Assembly: GCA_030590405.1 (NCBI GenBank)
Contig: JAUUYO010000148.1
Location: 1 to 8,759 of the forward strand
Direction of reading: 5' to 3'
DNA from: Kangiellaceae bacterium
GTDB taxonomy: Bacteria; Pseudomonadota; Gammaproteobacteria; Enterobacterales; Kangiellaceae
Length of the DNA: 8,759 bases
Shown here: piece by piece, positions 5,423 through 8,759 of the stretch
Layout: each line of letters begins with the position of its first letter
Position numbering within the stretch: the stretch's first letter is position 1
Program-made: the position numbers and the translations under genes
The notes under the pieces: generated by a model
Told to the model about the DNA's origin: nothing
The model's input: the letters and a program-made list of their open reading frames with translations, nothing else
Databases searched by the model: none

Positions 5423-7447
5423 ATGTTCAAGTTATTATTGTCCCCGGGAATTTATTTTATAAGCAAGATATCGATCGCTAAAAAATTCATTGTTATTTTT
5501 GTTCTTTACTTGATCCCTGTTGGTTATGTTGCTTATTATGCAATTACCAACCAGATGGTTTCTCTTGGTGCAACCAAGCAAGAAATCCGAAAAATAGTAT
5601 TGATAAAATCATTTCGACCCGATTTCACCAATATAGCCAAAACCAGAGGATTAAATAATGCTTATTTAAATGGAAATTTGACCGTAAAATCTAAAATAGT
5701 TGAAGTCGTATCTAAAGCGAGCAACCAAATTAGTCAGATCGCAAACAGTGCAGAATATGCCAACTTAGCCTCAATGGAAAAATCAGACTTTGAAGGGTTC
5801 GTTAATGATTGGCAGCAACTTGTATTAAAATCACAAAAGATGAAAAGCGACGAAAGCTTTGCCGCCTATTCTGAGCTAATCAACCGAATCAGCTTGCTAA
5901 TGAATTCAATTATGGAATCAAGTAGCTTATTTACTGATCCACAGCATCAGACCGCCTTTTTAATAAAAATGGTAGTTCAGAATCTTCCAGCTTTAGTAAA
6001 CATTACAGGTAAGGTTAGAGGTATAGGAGCTGGTGTCGTTACAAAAGGAAACTTTGATAGCGACACTTTCATTGCTCTATCTAATAACAATAAACAATTA
6101 GAACAACAAAGAAGCCAAATGGCACATAATTTTCAAACCGCTGTCAGCTACAGAAAAGACCTTAATGCTCTTTCCGATAGATTTGTTCAAGTCAACCAGA
6201 ATATCTCTGAATTTATAAACACAACCTCTAGCAAAATTCTTAAACCTGATGATATTGCTGTTGATGGTGACCTATATTTTTCGCAAGGTTCTGATGTTAT
6301 TGATTCTATTTTGATTTTCTATGATGAAACCCATAGAGCTTTAAGCACTTTAATACAAAATAGAAAAAATGAAATTCAATCAGATATTCTATTAAATATC
6401 TCTTCATCCATTTTACTGGTCCTTGCGGCCATGTATCTATTTGCAAGCGTCTATTCCAATTTGCTTAACTCTATTTCACGAATTGAAAAATGCGTTAATG
6501 CGGTTGCTGACGGTAATTTGACTTTATCTGTTAACATCAACTCCGAAGATGAAATGAAAACCATTGGTAACAACATTAACGCCATGATCGATAACACTAA
6601 ATCTCTTGTGCAAGAGGTTCTTTTGTCGACAACCGAATTAGTCAATAATGCTAGCGAAAATCGAGCTTCCGCAAATATGACAAATAATCAGATAGAGCAA
6701 CAAAATATCGAAGTAGAGCAAGTTGCCACCGCAATGAACGAAATGACCGCAACAGTGCAGGAGGTCGCGAGAAATGCCGAACAAACTGCCGTTTCAACAG
6801 CTCAAGCAGATAAAGAGTCGGATGCTGGTCTATCTATCGTCCAACAAACTATCGATTCAATTAGCGAGCTTGCAAAAGAGCTATCTAATGCATCTGGCTC
6901 AATCAATGAATTGCAAGAAGATGTCAAAAGTATTAGTTCAGTACTCGACGTAATCCAGGGCATTGCCGATCAAACGAATTTATTAGCACTTAATGCAGCA
7001 ATTGAAGCTGCCAGGGCAGGAGAAAGTGGTCGTGGGTTTGCCGTAGTAGCAGATGAAGTAAGGACACTCGCAAGTAAAACACAAGAGTCTACCGAAGAAA
7101 TTAGAAATATGATTGATAAGCTTCAATCATCGGCTAACTCATCGGTAAAAGCGATCGATACCGGCAATAAAAAAAGCGAACAAACTGTTAGTAACGCAAT
7201 CGAAGCGGGTAATGCATTGCACAAAATATCTGAATCTGTAGAACAAATTAGCCTGATGGGAGAGCAAATAGCCTCAGCAGCGACAGAACAAACAGCTGTC
7301 GCAGAAGAAATCAATAAGAGCGTCATGCAAGTAAAGGATATATCCGAAAAGACCGGTGAGGCTGCAAAACAATCTGCACAAAATAGTAATTCACTTAATC
7401 AGCTTGCGAATAAACTTCAAAGCTTAGTTTCTAAATTTAGTGTGTAA
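5423..7447 (+). CDS. Methyl-accepting chemotaxis protein with unassigned all-helical periplasmic sensor
   Basis: This inner-membrane chemoreceptor of 674 residues would signal to CheW/CheA. Order: short cytoplasmic N-terminus; TM1 at about 22-41; a largely helical periplasmic region at about 42-320; TM2 at about 322-345; HAMP domain to about 398 (including VADGNLT and EDEMKTIGNNIN); then the methyl-accepting coiled coil. The signalling tip is unmistakable: GIADQTNLLALNAAIEAARAGE at 513-534, followed by SGRGFAVVADEVR to 547, with Glu534 at the hairpin turn. The protein ends QSLVSKFSV and lacks a C-terminal NWETF-like pentapeptide for CheR/CheB tethering. The sensor region has two similar short motifs, AKTRGLNNAYLNGN around Arg75-Gly76 and VRGIGAGVVTKGNF around Arg199-Gly200, recalling the RG-containing helix of NIT-type sensors; the ligand cannot be told. 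No che genes are adjacent, so it is an orphan receptor here. ATG 5423 has a good ribosome site. Confidence 0.95.
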   Translation: MFKLLLSPGIYFISKISIAKKFIVIFVLYLIPVGYVAYYAITNQMVSLGATKQEIRKIVLIKSFRPDFTNIAKTRGLNNAYLNGNLTVKSKIVEVVSKASNQISQIANSAEYANLASMEKSDFEGFVNDWQQLVLKSQKMKSDESFAAYSELINRISLLMNSIMESSSLFTDPQHQTAFLIKMVVQNLPALVNITGKVRGIGAGVVTKGNFDSDTFIALSNNNKQLEQQRSQMAHNFQTAVSYRKDLNALSDRFVQVNQNISEFINTTSSKILKPDDIAVDGDLYFSQGSDVIDSILIFYDETHRALSTLIQNRKNEIQSDILLNISSSILLVLAAMYLFASVYSNLLNSISRIEKCVNAVADGNLTLSVNINSEDEMKTIGNNINAMIDNTKSLVQEVLLSTTELVNNASENRASANMTNNQIEQQNIEVEQVATAMNEMTATVQEVARNAEQTAVSTAQADKESDAGLSIVQQTIDSISELAKELSNASGSINELQEDVKSISSVLDVIQGIADQTNLLALNAAIEAARAGESGRGFAVVADEVRTLASKTQESTEEIRNMIDKLQSSANSSVKAIDTGNKKSEQTVSNAIEAGNALHKISESVEQISLMGEQIASAATEQTAVAEEINKSVMQVKDISEKTGEAAKQSAQNSNSLNQLANKLQSLVSKFSV

Positions 7448-7522
7448 GTTATTTCTTGGTAGCCTGACCACAAAACATACTGTATGCTACGCGCCTCGTA
7501 AACCAATGGGATTGAAAACCTG

Positions 7523-8759
7523 ATGAACTTTGACTCACTCGGCCTTAGCCAGAATATATTAAAGGCCGTAAGCCAACAAGGCTATCAAACCCCCTCCCCG
7601 ATCCAGGCACAAGCGATCCCAGCGGTATTGGATGGCAAAGATGTAATGGCTGCGGCGCAAACTGGTACCGGTAAAACTGCTGGTTTTACCTTGCCAATAT
7701 TGGAACTATTATCAAAAGGCAAACTTGCCTCTGCAAATCAAGTAAGAACGCTGATCTTAACGCCGACTAGAGAACTGGCTATTCAAGTCAGCGAAAGTGT
7801 CGCCACTTATGGCAATAACCTACCACTACGTTCCGCAGTTGTATATGGCGGAGTAAAGATCAACCCACAAATGATGAAATTACGTAAAGGTGTCGATATT
7901 TTAGTCGCTACACCAGGACGTCTTTTAGATTTATACAACCAAAACGCCGTCAAATTTGACCAGCTAGAAATATTGGTTTTGGATGAAGCGGATCGTATGT
8001 TGGATATGGGCTTTATTCGCGATATCAAGAAAATTCTTGGTTTATTGCCAACTCAGCGCCAAAACCTTATGTTCTCCGCAACCTTCTCTGATGAGATTAG
8101 AAATCTGGCCAAAGGTTTGGTGAATAACCCGGTCGAGATTTCAGTCAGCCCAAGAAATACTACGGTTAAGTCAGTGACTCAATGGGTATACCCGGTCGAT
8201 AAAAAACAAAAATCGGCCTTACTGAGTTTTTTAATTGGTTCAAATAACTGGCAGCAAGTTTTAGTGTTTACTCGTACCAAACATGGCGCGAATCGATTGA
8301 CCAAACATCTGGAAAAAGACGGCATTAAAGCCATGGCAATTCATGGCAATAAAAGTCAGGGAGCCAGAGTTAAAGCACTCGCCAGTTTTAAGAAAAATGA
8401 CATTCAAGTTTTAGTCGCAACAGATATTGCTGCACGAGGTATCGATATCGATCAATTGCCCCATGTTGTTAATTTTGATTTGCCGAATGTGGCGGAAGAT
8501 TATGTACATCGGATCGGACGAACTGGTCGAGCTGGTAGCTCTGGTGAAGCGATTTCTTTAGTGAGTGCGGATGAATTCAAACAATTATCAGGAATTGAAC
8601 GATTGATCCAAAAAGTGATCGAGCGAAAATTAATTGATGGTTTTGAACCGGCTCATGATGTGCCTGCATCGAGATTAAATGTTCAATCGGTAAAACCCAA
8701 TAAGCCCCAAAAAAGTAAATATCGCGCCAATAATAAAGATGGTAATCGTAGTGGCAGTC
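7523..8759 (+). CDS. rhlE: RhlE-type DEAD-box ATP-dependent RNA helicase (C-terminus cut by window edge)
   Basis: This is a cytoplasmic RNA helicase of superfamily 2 that remodels RNA duplexes using ATP; RhlE homologues act in ribosome maturation and RNA decay. The first 412 codons are present. The start MNFDSLGLSQNILKAV is typical of RhlE. All core motifs are intact: Q motif GYQTPSPIQ (20-28), Walker A AQTGTGKT (45-52, Lys51), PTRELA, TPGR, the DEAD box at 154-157, SAT at 185-187, ARGID at 304-308 and HRIGRTGR at 329-336. From about 385 the chain becomes basic and low-complexity (KPNKPQKSKYRANNK), the expected RNA-binding tail of the subfamily; its end is off the window. The ribosome site is weak. 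It lies 75 bases after the chemoreceptor gene with no clear terminator between, so read-through is possible but a functional link is not implied. Other DEAD-box paralogues are a less likely assignment. Confidence 0.93.
   Translation, partial: MNFDSLGLSQNILKAVSQQGYQTPSPIQAQAIPAVLDGKDVMAAAQTGTGKTAGFTLPILELLSKGKLASANQVRTLILTPTRELAIQVSESVATYGNNLPLRSAVVYGGVKINPQMMKLRKGVDILVATPGRLLDLYNQNAVKFDQLEILVLDEADRMLDMGFIRDIKKILGLLPTQRQNLMFSATFSDEIRNLAKGLVNNPVEISVSPRNTTVKSVTQWVYPVDKKQKSALLSFLIGSNNWQQVLVFTRTKHGANRLTKHLEKDGIKAMAIHGNKSQGARVKALASFKKNDIQVLVATDIAARGIDIDQLPHVVNFDLPNVAEDYVHRIGRTGRAGSSGEAISLVSADEFKQLSGIERLIQKVIERKLIDGFEPAHDVPASRLNVQSVKPNKPQKSKYRANNKDGNRSGS

Noticed and set aside
7459..7490. Inverted repeats between the chemoreceptor and helicase genes (GTAGC/GCTAC enclosing CATAC-T-GTATG)
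   Set aside because: The arms are only five bases with a long gap or a one-base loop, and no T run follows. TATGCT at 7483-7488 could be a -10 box but lacks a -35 partner. Not enough for a terminator, operator or promoter call.
1..8759. CRISPR array, tRNA, rRNA, toxin-antitoxin or defence genes
   Set aside because: I looked for regularly spaced repeats, tRNA-like cloverleaf arms and small gene pairs and saw none. All long coding frames belong to well-known housekeeping or chemotaxis families.

Overview
The window looks like ordinary chromosome from a moderately AT-rich gammaproteobacterium. The evidence is a large single-chain PurL, a divergent mltF next to it (the arrangement also known in Escherichia coli), and an RhlE-type DEAD-box helicase. 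I cannot name the genus from sequence alone. There are four protein genes, two of them cut by the window edges. No tRNA, rRNA, CRISPR array, transposase gene or prophage gene was seen.

Layout: 1-3021 (minus strand) is the first 1007 codons of purL, encoding formylglycinamidine ribonucleotide synthetase of purine synthesis; its glutaminase end lies beyond the left edge. 3022-3409 is the divergent control region between purL and mltF. It holds a good sigma70-type promoter for mltF, a weak one for purL, a 20-base imperfect palindrome and one speculative tiny ORF. 3410-4933 (plus) is mltF, a membrane-bound lytic transglycosylase with a solute-binding-like N-terminal module and, here, a lipoprotein signal. 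4934-5422 is non-coding and is the most unusual part of the window. It contains a 193-base MITE-like element with perfect 17-base terminal inverted repeats and a 9-base target duplication. Inside it sits a GTAG-headed REP/inverted-REP pair. Further downstream is a separate perfect 13-base-pair hairpin 30 bases before the next gene. 5423-7447 (plus) is a transmembrane methyl-accepting chemotaxis protein. 7523-8759 (plus) is the first 412 codons of an RhlE-type DEAD-box RNA helicase, cut at the right edge.

The four genes belong to separate functions (purine synthesis, cell wall turnover, chemotaxis, RNA remodelling), and nothing suggests they form one operon or one new system. The chemoreceptor follows a patch of small mobile or repetitive DNA and may be a more recent arrival than its neighbours. 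The best leads are the nested mobile element at 5054-5264, the hairpin in front of the chemoreceptor gene, and the unassigned sensor domain of that receptor.
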